Shown piece by piece: positions 7,694 through 17,526 of a stretch of 64,000 nucleotides of DNA. The translations under genes were made by a program, and so were the position numbers. The stretch is from positions 1 to 64,000 of the forward strand of contig NZ_JADKYX010000006.1 in NCBI RefSeq assembly GCF_016093545.1, written 5' to 3'. Source of the stretch: Massilia rhizosphaerae (GTDB lineage Bacteria; Pseudomonadota; Gammaproteobacteria; Burkholderiales; Burkholderiaceae_D). How positions within the stretch are numbered: position 1 is the stretch's first letter; every line of letters begins with the position of its first letter. The notes under the pieces are model-generated. The model made no database searches. It had not been told where the DNA came from and saw nothing but the letters and a program-made list of their open reading frames with translations.

Positions 7694-9272
7694 CGGGCAG
7701 GCCGTGGTGCTGGTTCCAGTGCGCGCGGTAGGCCGCTTCTTCCTGCGCCCACTGCGCGTCGTCCCAGCCGAGTTCCGGCTGGCAGATGGCGCGGATGCGT
7801 GCCATGTGTGCAGCGCCGCCGCCGCGCAGCAGCAGGCCGAGGCGGGTGCGGCGCAGCAGCACGTCGTCGAGGTGCTGCACGGCTTCGGCGCGCGCGGCCC
7901 AGCGCAGCTCGGCCCACGCGGTGTCCGTGCCGGGAATGCGTTCCAGTTCGCCCGGCCGCGCCGCGTCCAGCAGCGCCGCGGCGCAGGCGCCGTAACGGCC
8001 GCGCAGGCGGCGGCCGAGCCCCGCGTCGACGCTGCCCCGCCCCGCCGGCATGGCCACGGGCGCGAACACGGCGCGGACGTCGAGCGGATCGCGCCAGCCC
8101 GGCAGTTGCGCCTGCACGAGGCGCAGCGCGTCGAGGGCGATGGCGCGGAACGTCGTCAGCTTGCCGCCGGCGATGGCGACGAGGCCGTCCGCGCTCCACA
8201 CGACGTGCTCGCGCCCCTCCTGCGACGGCGCCCCGCCCTCCTTGCCCGCGATGACGGGGCGCACGCCCGCGTAGGTCGACACGATGTCCTCGTCGGTTAG
8301 TTGCAGATGTGGGAACTGCGCCCGCAGCGCCGCCATCAGGTAGTCGACCTCCGCGCGGGTGATGCGGGCCTCGCGCTCCATCGGGTCGCGGTGGTCCAGG
8401 TCCGTCGTGCCGACCAAGGTCGCGCCCTCCCACGGAAAGGCGAACACGGGCCGGCCGTCGTGCGGGTGCATCAGGCTGACGGCGCGCGCCAGCGGCAGGC
8501 GCCACGCGGGCAGGACCAGGTGGCTGCCGCGCAGCGGACGCAGGCGCGGGCCTGCGCCATGCAGGGGCCCGGACCACGCCCCCGTCGCGTCGACGACGAC
8601 CTTGGCGCGCACCGTGTATTCGGTGCCGTCGACGCCGCAGGCGAGCGTCGCGCCGCACACCCTGCCCCCGTCGCGCAGCAGCGCGGTCGCGCCGAGATGG
8701 TTGACGGCCGCCGCGCCGTGGCCCTGCGCCTCGCGCAGCACGCGCAGCACGAGCCGGGCGTCGTCCGTGCGGGCGTCCGTGTAGACGATGCCGCCCGCGA
8801 GGCCGTCCCGTTTCACGTTCGGCGCCGCCATCAGGAAGTCGTCGGCGGGCAGCCAGTGGCGTTCGCGCCGTCCGGCCATCATGTCGTAGAGCGCAAGGCC
8901 GGCCAGGAAGCTGCGCCGCCCGCGCGCCTTGCCGTACTGCGGGAACGCGAAGCCCTGCGGCTCGACGAGGCCGGGGGCGCAGTGCAGCAGCATCTCGCGC
9001 TCGCGCACGGATTCCGCCGTCAGGCGCACGTGGCCGTCCTTCAGGTAGCGCAGGCCGCCGTGCACGAGCTTCGACGAACGGCTCGACGTGCCCCATGCGA
9101 AGTCGCGGCGTTCGACCAGCAGCGCGCGCAGGCCGCGCCGCGCGGCCTCCAGCAGCACGCCGGCGCCGCAGATGCCGCCGCCGATCACGAGCACGTCCCA
9201 GTCGCGCGCCAGCGCGTCCGGCAAGCCCGCGCGTCCGCCCCGTTGCCACAACGCGGAGAACTGGCCGCTCAT
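7683..9272 (-). CDS. glycerol-3-phosphate dehydrogenase/oxidase, FAD-dependent (GlpD-like)
   Basis: The 529-residue protein opens with a dinucleotide-binding fold ([22 protein letters not shown]) and the GlpD hallmarks [40 protein letters not shown] and AGGKLTTFR. The family oxidises sn-glycerol-3-phosphate to dihydroxyacetone phosphate at the inner membrane and passes electrons to quinone. The C-terminal DAO_C domain is present. The ATG at 9272 overlaps the stop of the upstream oxidase gene (ATGA). The product, DHAP, is the backbone used by alkyl-DHAP synthases, so the pairing with the upstream gene makes chemical sense. Confidence 0.92.
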   Translation of the reverse strand: MSGQFSALWQRGGRAGLPDALARDWDVLVIGGGICGAGVLLEAARRGLRALLVERRDFAWGTSSRSSKLVHGGLRYLKDGHVRLTAESVREREMLLHCAPGLVEPQGFAFPQYGKARGRRSFLAGLALYDMMAGRRERHWLPADDFLMAAPNVKRDGLAGGIVYTDARTDDARLVLRVLREAQGHGAAAVNHLGATALLRDGGRVCGATLACGVDGTEYTVRAKVVVDATGAWSGPLHGAGPRLRPLRGSHLVLPAWRLPLARAVSLMHPHDGRPVFAFPWEGATLVGTTDLDHRDPMEREARITRAEVDYLMAALRAQFPHLQLTDEDIVSTYAGVRPVIAGKEGGAPSQEGREHVVWSADGLVAIAGGKLTTFRAIALDALRLVQAQLPGWRDPLDVRAVFAPVAMPAGRGSVDAGLGRRLRGRYGACAAALLDAARPGELERIPGTDTAWAELRWAARAEAVQHLDDVLLRRTRLGLLLRGGGAAHMARIRAICQPELGWDDAQWAQEEAAYRAHWNQHHGLPDEA

Positions 9273-10861
9273 GGCGTCACCAGCTTGCCGGGATTCATGC
9301 GGCCGTCCGGGTCGAACGCTCGGAACAGCGCGCGCAGCGCGGCCATGCCCAGTTCGCCCTTCTCGCGCGCGAGCCACGGCGCGTGGTCGCGGCCTACGCC
9401 GTGCTGGTGGCTGATCGTGCCGCCGCTCGCGACGATCGCGTCCGACACGGCCGTCTTGAGCAGGCGCCAGCGCGCCAGGTCCGCGTCGTAGTCGCCGGCC
9501 AGGCGCCAGATAAACGTCGAATAGACGCTGGCGCCCTGCGGATACAGGTGCGACAGGTGCGTGTACGCGTGCACGCGTTCGCCGTCCCGGGCGAGCGCAT
9601 CGTGCGCGGCGCCTTCGATCGCCTGCATGGCCGGCGTGACGCGGGGCCAGTCGAGCGCCGTCTCCACCGTGTCGATCGCATAGCCGTGCGACCACGCGCT
9701 GTTGCGCAAGTAGACGTTGCGGAAGCGGTTGCGCTTCCAACGCTCGCCCAGCCCGCGGCCCGCATGCACGCCGCCGTCGCGCCGCGCCAGGGACAACGCG
9801 CCCTTCAAGGCGGCGCGGGCCTGGGCGCGCTCGCCGCTGGCGCCCACGAGCAGCATGCATTTGCCGGCGCCCGCGCCGCGCAGCTTCAGCCACGCCTCGA
9901 GCAGCGCCACCTGGCGGCCGTGGCCGGCCAGGGTGAGCATCGTCGCCGTCTCCACCGCGTTCGACAGGCGCAGCATCGACAGGCCCAAACGCGCCTGCAC
10001 GATCGTCCGCACCGCGAGTTCGGCGGCCGTCCAGTCGGGGAAGAACACGGCGTGGAAAGCCTCGTACGACGGCAGGGGCGCGATGCGGACCGTCGCTTCC
10101 GTCAGGATGCCGAGCCGCCCTTCCGACCCCAGCACCAGTTCGCGCAAGTCCGGACCGGCGGCGGAAGCGGGAAAGGTCGGGATGACGAGCGGGCCGGCCG
10201 GCGTCTCGACGCGGCCGCCGGCGAACAACTGCTCGATGCGGCCGTAGCGCAGCGATTGCTGGCCGGACGAGCGCGTGACGACCCAGCCGCCCAATGTCGA
10301 ATAATCGAACGATTGCGGGAAGTGGCCCAGCGTGTGGCCGTGCGCGCGCAGCTGCGCTTCCAGATCGGGCCCCGCCACGCCGGCCTCGAACACGGCCAGC
10401 TGCGCGTCGCGGTCGATGGCGACGAGCGCGCGCATGCGCGACGTGTCGACGGACAAGGTGGGGCGCGCGCCGACGGTATCCAGGTGGCCGGCGACGCTCG
10501 TGCCGCCGCCGTACGGGACGACGGCCGCGTCGTTGTCCGCGGCCCAGCGCAGCAGCGCGCGCACGTCGTCCGCGCTTTCGGGAAAGGCGACGGCGTCCGG
10601 CGCCGCGTCGATGCGGCCGTAGCGCAGCCGCAGCCAGTCCGGCAGGCTCTGGCCCGTCGCATGCGCCAGGCGAGTCGCGGGACGCGCGTCGGCCAGCGGA
10701 TGCGCCGGCAGCCGGCCGGGCGGGAGCGCCCCGCACAGCGCGTCGAACGCGGCGTCGCGCGGCGCCGTGCCCGCGCCGATGCCCGCGCGCAGGAACGCCA
10801 GCGCTGCCTCGCCCAGCGCCACCTCGATCGTATCGTCTCCCCACCCGTTCCAGCGTCGCAT
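9269..10861 (-). CDS. FAD-binding oxidase, alkyldihydroxyacetonephosphate synthase-like
   Basis: The 530-residue VAO/PCMH-type flavoprotein has an FAD_binding_4 domain with VVPYGGGTSVAGHLD, then FPQSFDYSTLGGWVVTRSSG followed by YGRIEQL, the segment typical of AGPS (the ether-lipid enzyme). It also has the C-terminal histidine motif GGTISHQHGVGRDHAPWL and RMNPGKL. AGPS replaces the acyl chain of acyl-DHAP with a fatty alcohol. Bacterial homologues of this length are common but mostly untested. No peroxisomal or export signal is present. It is the first gene of the operon and divergent from an AraC regulator 84 bp away. Confidence 0.85.
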   Translation of the reverse strand: MRRWNGWGDDTIEVALGEAALAFLRAGIGAGTAPRDAAFDALCGALPPGRLPAHPLADARPATRLAHATGQSLPDWLRLRYGRIDAAPDAVAFPESADDVRALLRWAADNDAAVVPYGGGTSVAGHLDTVGARPTLSVDTSRMRALVAIDRDAQLAVFEAGVAGPDLEAQLRAHGHTLGHFPQSFDYSTLGGWVVTRSSGQQSLRYGRIEQLFAGGRVETPAGPLVIPTFPASAAGPDLRELVLGSEGRLGILTEATVRIAPLPSYEAFHAVFFPDWTAAELAVRTIVQARLGLSMLRLSNAVETATMLTLAGHGRQVALLEAWLKLRGAGAGKCMLLVGASGERAQARAALKGALSLARRDGGVHAGRGLGERWKRNRFRNVYLRNSAWSHGYAIDTVETALDWPRVTPAMQAIEGAAHDALARDGERVHAYTHLSHLYPQGASVYSTFIWRLAGDYDADLARWRLLKTAVSDAIVASGGTISHQHGVGRDHAPWLAREKGELGMAALRALFRAFDPDGRMNPGKLVTP

Positions 10862-10945
10862 CCTGCCGTTCTCCCCGTCGTGTTATGTCGTTATACTCGT
10901 TGGCGACCACTTTAAGAAAAACGACGACGGGGGTATTGCGGATTC

Positions 10946-11992
10946 ATGCCAAGCGCTTGTTCGAACATGCCAGCCTCGCCGCCGCGCGTCACCGCGGCCT
11001 ATCTGCAGCCGCTGCTGGAGACGGCCGCCGCGCGCGGCGTCACGCCGGCCGCGCTGGCGGCGGCCGCCGGTCTCGCATCGGGCGCGCTGGACCCGCCGCC
11101 GGACACGCTGGCGGCGCTCGACTACATCGCGCTGCTGGACGCGGGCAGCCGCCTCGCGCGCGATCCGCATTTCGGCCTGCACGTGGGCGAGCGCGTGCGG
11201 CCCGGCACGTACAGCGTGTACGGCCTCGTGCTGCTGGCCTGCCGCGACATCGGCCAGGCGCTGGAACAGACGCAGCGCTACGAACGGCTGGCGCACGATC
11301 TCGGCCGCTCGCGCCTCGAACCGCTCGGCACCCTCGCGCGCTACACGTGGACCAGCCATTTTCCCGGCGCGAGCCGCCACCTGGCGGAAAGCGTGTTCGC
11401 CGGCATCCGCACGTTCGGCAGCTGGCTCGCGGGCCGGCCGCTGGCGCCGCATGCCCTCGCCTTCGCGCACGCGCGCCCGCGCGAAGCCGACCCGGCGGAA
11501 TACGCGCGCGTGCTGGGCATGGTGCCGGACTTCGGCGCGCCCGCGCACACGGTCGATTTCGATGCGGCGCTGCTCGCGCTGCCGCTGCCGGCCGCGGACA
11601 CGGGCATGTATCCGCTGCTGCAGCAGCATGCCGAACGCCTGCTGCGCGAACGGGAGCGGGCGGCGGGGGACATCGTCGCGCAGGTGCACGCGGCCATCGT
11701 GCCGCGCCTCGCGACGGAGCCCGTGCGGCTGGCCGGCATCGCGGCGGCGCTCGACCTGTCGCCGCGCACCCTGCAGCGCAAGCTGGCCGACGCGGGCGCG
11801 ACGTTCCAGCACGTGCTCGACGCGGCGCGCTATGCGCTGGCGATGGACTACCTGCGCCAGGACGGGCTGTCGCTCGTCGACATCGCCTTCCTCCTCGGCT
11901 TCCAGGAACAGAGCGCGTTCACGCACGCGTTCCGCGAATGGTCGGGCATGAATCCGGGCGCCTGGCGCGAACGGACGTCGGCGCGTTCATGA
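10946..11992 (+). CDS. AraC-family transcriptional regulator (arabinose-binding-like N domain)
   Basis: The 348-residue regulator has an N-terminal Arabinose_bd-type sensing domain (about residues 20-210, with FGLHVGERVRPGTYSVYGLVL) and a C-terminal HTH_18 pair (IAAALDLSPRTLQRKLADAG and IAFLLGFQEQSAFTHAFREW). It is transcribed away from the oxidase-dehydrogenase-kinase operon across an 84-bp gap, so it most likely controls that operon and itself. The second in-frame ATG at 10967 is an alternative start; neither has a strong ribosome site. The inducing ligand cannot be read from the sequence, but a lipid-derived or polyol compound would fit the neighbours. Confidence 0.9.
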   Translation: MPSACSNMPASPPRVTAAYLQPLLETAAARGVTPAALAAAAGLASGALDPPPDTLAALDYIALLDAGSRLARDPHFGLHVGERVRPGTYSVYGLVLLACRDIGQALEQTQRYERLAHDLGRSRLEPLGTLARYTWTSHFPGASRHLAESVFAGIRTFGSWLAGRPLAPHALAFAHARPREADPAEYARVLGMVPDFGAPAHTVDFDAALLALPLPAADTGMYPLLQQHAERLLRERERAAGDIVAQVHAAIVPRLATEPVRLAGIAAALDLSPRTLQRKLADAGATFQHVLDAARYALAMDYLRQDGLSLVDIAFLLGFQEQSAFTHAFREWSGMNPGAWRERTSARS

Positions 11993-12007
11993 AACCTATC
12001 ATTTCTG

Positions 12008-12025
12008 AATGTTCGCGTTAACATT
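12008..12025. promoter_or_regulatory. LacI-type operator-like palindrome
   Basis: AATGTTCGCGTTAACATT is a near-perfect palindrome (outer AATGTT/AACATT exact) that resembles operators of LacI-family sugar repressors such as AATGTTAACGTTAACATT. It lies about 100 bp upstream of the GH31 gene, just before a possible -10 region. No LacI gene is in the window. Confidence 0.45.
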
Positions 12026-12124
12026 TCATGTTAGACTTTGAAATCACGTCGACACGACGTTGACCAACGCATCCGCCCTGGGGGACTGTCGGCGGGTTGA
12101 ACAACACGAACAGGAAAAGAAAAA

Positions 12125-14386
12125 ATGTGGAAGTCGTTATTCCTTGCGGGGGCGTCCGTGTGGGCGCTGTCGGCGCAGGCCGCGGCGCCGGCCATGCAGC
12201 GCGTCGGCACGGGCATGCAGGTGCGCACGGACGCGGGCGTGCTGACCATCGAACCGGTGGCGCCGCGCGTGATCCACGTCCGCTTCGGCCCGGCGGGCTT
12301 CGCGGGCAATTACAACCCGGCCGTCATCGCGCCGCCGGAGAAGATCGCCTTCAAGATCGACGAGGGCGCCGACGCCTGGACGCTGTCGACGGCCGACCTG
12401 CGCGTGCGCGTGGCGCGCGCCGACGGCAACGTCACGTTCCAGACGCCTGACGGCAAGGACGTCCTGCAGGAAGGCGGCCGCGACGTCACGCACGGCGTCA
12501 CGCAGCGCTTCAATACGGGCGGCATCGTGTACGGCCTCGGCCAGCACCAGAACGGCCTGCTCGACTACAGCGGCAACATCGTGCGCCTGCAGCAGGCCAA
12601 CCGCGACGTGGCCGTGCCGGTGCTCGTCTCGCCCAAGGGGTTCGGCATCCTGTGGAACAACGCGGCCGTCACCAACGTGGAACTCGACCTGCCCTCGGGC
12701 CCGGCCATGCTGCTCCGTTCGGAGGCGGGCGGCGTCGACTACCATTTCATGTACGGGCCCGAGCTCGACGACGTGATCAAGGACTACCGCCACCTGACCG
12801 GCACGGCGCCGATGATGGCGCGCTGGACGTGGGGCCTGTGGCAATCGAAGGAACACTACGCGACGCAGGACGAGCTGCTCGGCATCGCCGCGAAATACCG
12901 TGAAATGAAGGTGCCGCTCGACGCCGTCATCCAGGACTGGCAGTACTGGGCGCCGGGCCAGTGGGGCAGCCACGCGTTCGACAAGTCGCGCTACCCCGAT
13001 CCGGCCGCGATGGTCAAGAAGCTGCACGACGAGCACGTCCACGCCATCATCTCGGTGTGGGCCCGTCTCGACCCGGACACGGCGAACACCAAGGCGCTGG
13101 ACGCCATCGGCGGCCTGTACCCGGCCACCTACCCGAACGTCTACCCGGCCGGCAAGGGCCGCTGGTACGACGCGTACAACCCGCGCGCCCGCGACCTGTA
13201 CTGGCGCCAGGTCATGCGTGGCCTCGGCACGCTCGGCTTCGACGGCTGGTGGCTGGACGCGTCCGAGGCGGAACTGGGCGGCTGGTGGGGCCAGATGCGC
13301 GACGTGAAGACCGCCGCCGGACCGGGCAGCGTCGTCTACAACGCCTACCCCCTGCTGCACACGACGGCCGTGCATGACGGCATGGTGCGCGATCAACACG
13401 AAAAGCGCGCATTCATCCTGACCCGTTCCGCCTACGCGGGCCAGCAGCGCAACGCGGCCATCACGTGGTCGGGCGACACGATGGGCACCTGGGACGTGTT
13501 CCGCCGCCAGGTGCCCGCCGCGCTGAACTTCACCATGAGCGGCATCCCGTACTGGTCGGCCGACATCGGCGGCTTCTTCGGCGGCAAGCCGAAGGACCCG
13601 GCCTATGCGGAACTGTTCACGCGCTGGTTCCAGTTCGGCGTCTTCAACCCGATGTTCCGCGTGCACGGCACCGGCGACAGCAAGGAAATCTGGCAGTTCG
13701 ACGACGCCACGCAGGCGATCCTGCGCCGCTACATCGACCTGCGCTACCGCCTGCTGCCGTACATCTATTCGGCGTCGTGGGACGTCACGCACAACGACGG
13801 CACGATGATGCGCGCCCTCGCCTTCGACTTCCGCGACGACGTCCAGGCCCTGCACATCCCGGACGAATACATGTTCGGCAAGGCCCTGCTGGTGGCGCCC
13901 GTCGTGCAGGCGACCGCGCAGGCGCGCGAGGTCTACCTGCCCGGCAAGGATGCGTGGTTCGATTTCTGGACCGGCGCGAAGCTGGATGCCGGCCGGGTCG
14001 TGACGGCGAAGGCCGACATCGCGACGATCCCCGTCTACGTGCGCGCCGGCAGCATCCTGCCGCTGGGCCCCGTCAAGCAGTTCGCGGACGAGAAGTCGGA
14101 CGCGCCGATCGACCTCGTCGTCTATCCAGGCAAGGATGGCGCGTATGAACTGTACGACGATGGCGGCGACGGCTACGCCTACCAGAAAGGCGCCTACGCG
14201 CTGGTGCGGATGACGTGGCACGACGGCGCCAAGCGGCTCGACATCGCCGCGCGCCAGGGCCGCTACGACGGCATGCCGGCGCGCCAGGCGTTCGCCGTGC
14301 ACTGCGGCCCGCAAGCCGGCGCCATCGTCAAGGTCGTCTACGACGGCAAGGCCACCTCCGTCGCGCTGCCGCACTGCGGCGGCTGA
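12125..14386 (+). CDS. secreted GH31-family alpha-glucosidase/alpha-xylosidase
   Basis: The 753-residue enzyme has a cleavable signal peptide (MWKSLFLAGASVWALSAQAA). It shows the GH31 plan: N-terminal beta-sandwich, barrel with RWTWGLWQSKEHY, nucleophile D378 in GWWLDASEAE, proposed acid/base D451 in TWSGDTMGTWD, and C-terminal beta domains of the DUF5110 kind. The WLDASE form is typical of alpha-xylosidase and related subgroups rather than starch-type alpha-glucosidases, so xyloglucan fragments or isoprimeverose-like sugars are plausible. It would act in the periplasm. It is monocistronic with a LacI-like operator upstream. Confidence 0.92.
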   Translation: MWKSLFLAGASVWALSAQAAAPAMQRVGTGMQVRTDAGVLTIEPVAPRVIHVRFGPAGFAGNYNPAVIAPPEKIAFKIDEGADAWTLSTADLRVRVARADGNVTFQTPDGKDVLQEGGRDVTHGVTQRFNTGGIVYGLGQHQNGLLDYSGNIVRLQQANRDVAVPVLVSPKGFGILWNNAAVTNVELDLPSGPAMLLRSEAGGVDYHFMYGPELDDVIKDYRHLTGTAPMMARWTWGLWQSKEHYATQDELLGIAAKYREMKVPLDAVIQDWQYWAPGQWGSHAFDKSRYPDPAAMVKKLHDEHVHAIISVWARLDPDTANTKALDAIGGLYPATYPNVYPAGKGRWYDAYNPRARDLYWRQVMRGLGTLGFDGWWLDASEAELGGWWGQMRDVKTAAGPGSVVYNAYPLLHTTAVHDGMVRDQHEKRAFILTRSAYAGQQRNAAITWSGDTMGTWDVFRRQVPAALNFTMSGIPYWSADIGGFFGGKPKDPAYAELFTRWFQFGVFNPMFRVHGTGDSKEIWQFDDATQAILRRYIDLRYRLLPYIYSASWDVTHNDGTMMRALAFDFRDDVQALHIPDEYMFGKALLVAPVVQATAQAREVYLPGKDAWFDFWTGAKLDAGRVVTAKADIATIPVYVRAGSILPLGPVKQFADEKSDAPIDLVVYPGKDGAYELYDDGGDGYAYQKGAYALVRMTWHDGAKRLDIAARQGRYDGMPARQAFAVHCGPQAGAIVKVVYDGKATSVALPHCGG

Positions 14387-14392
14387 ACGGGC

Positions 14393-15154
14393 TCAGGACC
14401 TGCGCGCCCGTGCGCGCAGGTCGTCCAGCGCCGGCACGATGGCGAGGCCGCACAGCAGCAATGCGAGCGGCACCGTCGCCACGTAGCCGAGCACCTTGAA
14501 GCCGAGGGCGCCGGCCACGCCGCCGCCGAAAAAGCTGCCCAGCAGCCCGCACAAGACTCCGAGGCGCTCGTGGTTGGCCGTCACGCGCGGCCGCGCCGGG
14601 TTGCCCGGGCCCTTGTCGATATTCCAGTACAACATCTTGCCCAGTTCGATGCCGATGTCGGTGACGATGCCCGTCATGTGCGTCGTGCGGATCTCGGCAT
14701 GCGACAGCTTCGTCACGAGCGCGTTCTGCAGGCCCATCGTATAGCACAACAGCATCACGGTCGCGGGCACGAACAGGCCTTTGACCTCGGACAGGCGCGC
14801 GCCCAGCACGCCGAACGCCAGCAGCAGCACGGCTTCGAACAGCAGCGGCAGCGCGTACTCGCTCGCGAGCGCGCGCCGGCGGCCGTAGTTGACGAGCAGC
14901 GCCGTGCTGGCCGCCCCGAGCACGAACGAGAGCATGGCGCCCAGCGCGTCCAGCACGAGGTCGAACGCGCCCAGCGCGAGGTTGTCGGACGCCGACGACA
15001 CGATGCCCGTCATGTGCGACGTGTACTGGTGTACGGCCAGGAAGCCGCCGGCATTCATCGCACCGGCCACGCCGGCGAGGGTGAAGCCGAGATGGCGGTT
15101 GGCGCGCGCGCTGCGCGCCTGGGCGGTAAGGGTGCGGACGTAGTTGACGGGCAT
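14393..15154 (-). CDS. DUF1275 (YoaK-type) membrane protein
   Basis: The 253-residue inner-membrane protein has about six hydrophobic segments and the family's two repeated motifs, SHMTGIVSSASDNLALG near residue 50 and TTHMTGIVTDIGIELGK near 160, each preceded by an NAGGF or GLQNALV type helix. Members are widespread, uncharacterised, and thought to be transporters from topology only. It converges tail-to-tail with the GH31 gene, with only six bases between. Confidence 0.88.
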   Translation of the reverse strand: MPVNYVRTLTAQARSARANRHLGFTLAGVAGAMNAGGFLAVHQYTSHMTGIVSSASDNLALGAFDLVLDALGAMLSFVLGAASTALLVNYGRRRALASEYALPLLFEAVLLLAFGVLGARLSEVKGLFVPATVMLLCYTMGLQNALVTKLSHAEIRTTHMTGIVTDIGIELGKMLYWNIDKGPGNPARPRVTANHERLGVLCGLLGSFFGGGVAGALGFKVLGYVATVPLALLLCGLAIVPALDDLRARARRS

Positions 15155-15247
15155 GATGGGTGGGCGGCAGGGATTCCTTCCATCAATACTAGCGCAGCCG
15201 GAGGCGCCCGGAAAGGCCGCCGCGGCACCGGATTGCGCCTACGTGGC

Positions 15248-15253
15248 TATAAT
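15248..15253 (+). promoter_or_regulatory. probable -10 box of the dapC promoter
   Basis: A consensus TATAAT lies 41 bp before the GTG of dapC in the divergent gap with the DUF1275 gene. No good -35 is seen at 17 bp. Confidence 0.4.
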
Positions 15254-15294
15254 TGCCCTTCTCATACCGAACATCGCCAAGAAACCACATCGCC

Positions 15295-16515
15295 GTGAAT
15301 CCACATCTCGACCGCCTGCATCCCTATCCGTTCGAAAAGCTGCGCCAGTTGTTCGCCGGCGTCACGCCGAATCCCGACTACCAGCCCATCAGCCTGGGCA
15401 TCGGGGAACCGAAGCACCCGACGCCCGCCTTCATCCAGAAAGCCCTGACGCACGCGCTGGCCGGCCTGGCCTCGTATCCGACCACGCACGGGACCGAACC
15501 GCTGCGCGCCGCGATCGCCGGCTGGCTGGAACGCCGCTACGGCATTCCGGCGCTGGACCCGGCCACGATGGTGCTGCCGGTGAACGGATCGCGCGAGGCG
15601 CTGTTCGCGATCGCGCACAGCGTGGTCGACGCATCGAAGCCGGGCGCCCTCGTCGTCAGCCCGAATCCGTTCTACCAGATCTACGAAGGCGCGGCCTACC
15701 TCGCGGGCGCCGAGCCGTATTTCGTGAACTCCCAGCCGGCGCGCAACTTCGCCTGCGACTATGCCGGCGTGCCGGCAGACGTGTGGCCGCGCGTGCAACT
15801 GCTGTACCTGTGCTCCCCCGGCAATCCGACGGGCGCCGTGCTCACGCTGGACGATTGGCGCGAACTGTTCGCGCTGTCCGACCGCCACGGCTTCGTCATC
15901 GCGGCCGACGAATGCTATTCCGAGATCTATTTCGGCGCCACGCCCCCGCTGGGCGCGCTGGAAGCGGCGCACCAGCTGGGCCGGAGCGGCGGCGCGCGGC
16001 CGTATCCGAACCTGATCGTGTTCTCGAGCCTGTCGAAGCGCTCGAACGTGCCGGGCATGCGCTCGGGCTTCGTCGCCGGCGATCCGGAACTGATGAAGAA
16101 ATTCCTGCTGTACCGCACCTACTGCGGCGGGGCGATGTCGCCGCCGGTGCAGGCCGCGTCGATCGCCGCGTGGAACGACGAGGCCCACGTGCAGGACAAC
16201 CGCACCCTGTACAAGGAAAAATTCAACCTCATCACCCCGCTGCTGAAACAGGTGATGGACGTGGAACTGCCGGACGCCGGCTTCTACCTGTGGGCGGACG
16301 TGCGCCGCACCGGCCTGTCGGACACGGAGTTCGCACGCGGCCTGTACGCCGAATATAATGTGACGGTTTTGCCCGGCAGTTACCTGGCGCGCGACGCGCA
16401 CGGCAGCAATCCGGGCCGCAACCGCATCCGCATGGCGCTCGTCGCCGAAGTGGACGAAGGACTGGAGGCGGCGAATCGCATCGTCCAGTTCTGCAACAAC
16501 CTCAAGGCTTCCTGA
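15295..16515 (+). CDS. dapC: succinyldiaminopimelate transaminase
   Basis: This fold-type I PLP aminotransferase of 406 residues belongs to the lysine/diaminopimelate pathway and transfers an amino group to N-succinyl-2-amino-6-ketopimelate. Diagnostic parts are [15 protein letters not shown] at the N-terminus, [32 protein letters not shown] and the PLP lysine in [16 protein letters not shown] chose the GTG at 15295 because the family starts with (M)NPxLDxLxPYPFEKL; the upstream ATG at 15253 adds 14 residues that do not fit. It is followed by dapD after 25 bp, forming one operon. Confidence 0.95.
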   Translation: MNPHLDRLHPYPFEKLRQLFAGVTPNPDYQPISLGIGEPKHPTPAFIQKALTHALAGLASYPTTHGTEPLRAAIAGWLERRYGIPALDPATMVLPVNGSREALFAIAHSVVDASKPGALVVSPNPFYQIYEGAAYLAGAEPYFVNSQPARNFACDYAGVPADVWPRVQLLYLCSPGNPTGAVLTLDDWRELFALSDRHGFVIAADECYSEIYFGATPPLGALEAAHQLGRSGGARPYPNLIVFSSLSKRSNVPGMRSGFVAGDPELMKKFLLYRTYCGGAMSPPVQAASIAAWNDEAHVQDNRTLYKEKFNLITPLLKQVMDVELPDAGFYLWADVRRTGLSDTEFARGLYAEYNVTVLPGSYLARDAHGSNPGRNRIRMALVAEVDEGLEAANRIVQFCNNLKAS

Positions 16516-16540
16516 ATCACCACCTGAACAGACCGACATC

Positions 16541-17365
16541 ATGACCCAACAACTCCAGAGCATCATCGACACCGCGTGGGAACAGCGCGCAGACATCAGC
16601 CCGGCGGGCGCCAGCGCGGAAGTGCGCGACGCGGTCGCCCACGTCCTGGCCGGCCTTGACGACGGCACCCTGCGCGTCGCCCAGAAAGATTCCGGCAGCT
16701 GGGTCGTGAACCAGTGGATCAAGAAAGCCGTCCTGCTGTCGTTCCGCCTCGAGAACAACGTGCCGGTCGAGGGCGGCGGCATGCAGTTCTACGACAAGGT
16801 TCCGACCAAGTTCGCCAACTACACCGCCGAAGATTTCGCCAAGGGCGGTTTCCGCGTCGTCCCGCCGGCCGTCGCCCGCCGCGGCTCGTTCATCGGCAAG
16901 AACGTCGTCCTGATGCCGTCGTACGTGAACATCGGCGCCTACGTCGACGAAGGCGCGATGGTCGACACGTGGGCCACCGTCGGCTCCTGCGCCCAGATCG
17001 GCAAGAACGTCCACCTGTCGGGCGGCGTGGGCATCGGCGGCGTGCTGGAACCGATGCAGGCCAACCCGACCATCATCGAAGACAACTGCTTCATCGGCGC
17101 CCGTTCGGAAATCGTGGAAGGCGTGATCGTCGAAGAGAACTCGGTGATCTCGATGGGCGTGTACATCGGCCAGTCGACCAAGATCTACAACCGCGAGACG
17201 GGCGAAGTGACGTATGGCCGCATCCCGGCCGGTTCCGTCGTCGTGTCAGGCAGCCTGCCGTCGGCCGACGGCAAGTACAGCCTGTATTGCGCGGTGATCG
17301 TCAAGCAGGTCGATGCCAAGACCCGCGCGAAGACCGGTATCAACGAGTTGCTGCGCGGCGTTTGA
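16541..17365 (+). CDS. dapD: tetrahydrodipicolinate N-succinyltransferase
   Basis: The 274-residue left-handed beta-helix enzyme uses succinyl-CoA to open tetrahydrodipicolinate, the step before DapC. Hexapeptide repeats run through the middle ([42 protein letters not shown]), with the family segments [14 protein letters not shown] and [20 protein letters not shown]. Length equals the usual 273-275. It works as a trimer in the cytosol. A palindromic repeat element follows and separates it from pilU. Confidence 0.97.
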   Translation: MTQQLQSIIDTAWEQRADISPAGASAEVRDAVAHVLAGLDDGTLRVAQKDSGSWVVNQWIKKAVLLSFRLENNVPVEGGGMQFYDKVPTKFANYTAEDFAKGGFRVVPPAVARRGSFIGKNVVLMPSYVNIGAYVDEGAMVDTWATVGSCAQIGKNVHLSGGVGIGGVLEPMQANPTIIEDNCFIGARSEIVEGVIVEENSVISMGVYIGQSTKIYNRETGEVTYGRIPAGSVVVSGSLPSADGKYSLYCAVIVKQVDAKTRAKTGINELLRGV

Positions 17366-17389
17366 TCCGCCACTTCATGTGTTGGTGAT

Positions 17390-17449
17390 GGTGGGCTCGG
17401 GGAGCCCACCCTACGCGAGATGCCGTAGGGTGGGCACCCCGTGCCCACC
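17390..17449. repeat. REP-like GTAGGGTGGGC element, copy 1 (double hairpin)
   Basis: Two stems lie back to back: GGTGGGC...GCCCACC at 17390-17411 and GGTGGGCACC-type arms at 17426-17449, joined through CCCTAC...GTAGGG. The same core occurs at four other places in this window, always between genes. It could end transcription or stabilise the dapD mRNA. Confidence 0.8.
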
Positions 17450-17526
17450 ATTACATTTGCACCGTCGCGCCATCAGGTTAGAATCCCTTAAACGCAAAAA
17501 ATTACCGCGAAGCAAGGGAGAACACC

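Noticed and set aside
7683..10910. 1075-residue single protein on the minus strand
   Set aside because: Its first half is a shadow frame of the oxidase gene; the true GlpD-like gene starts at 9272 inside it.
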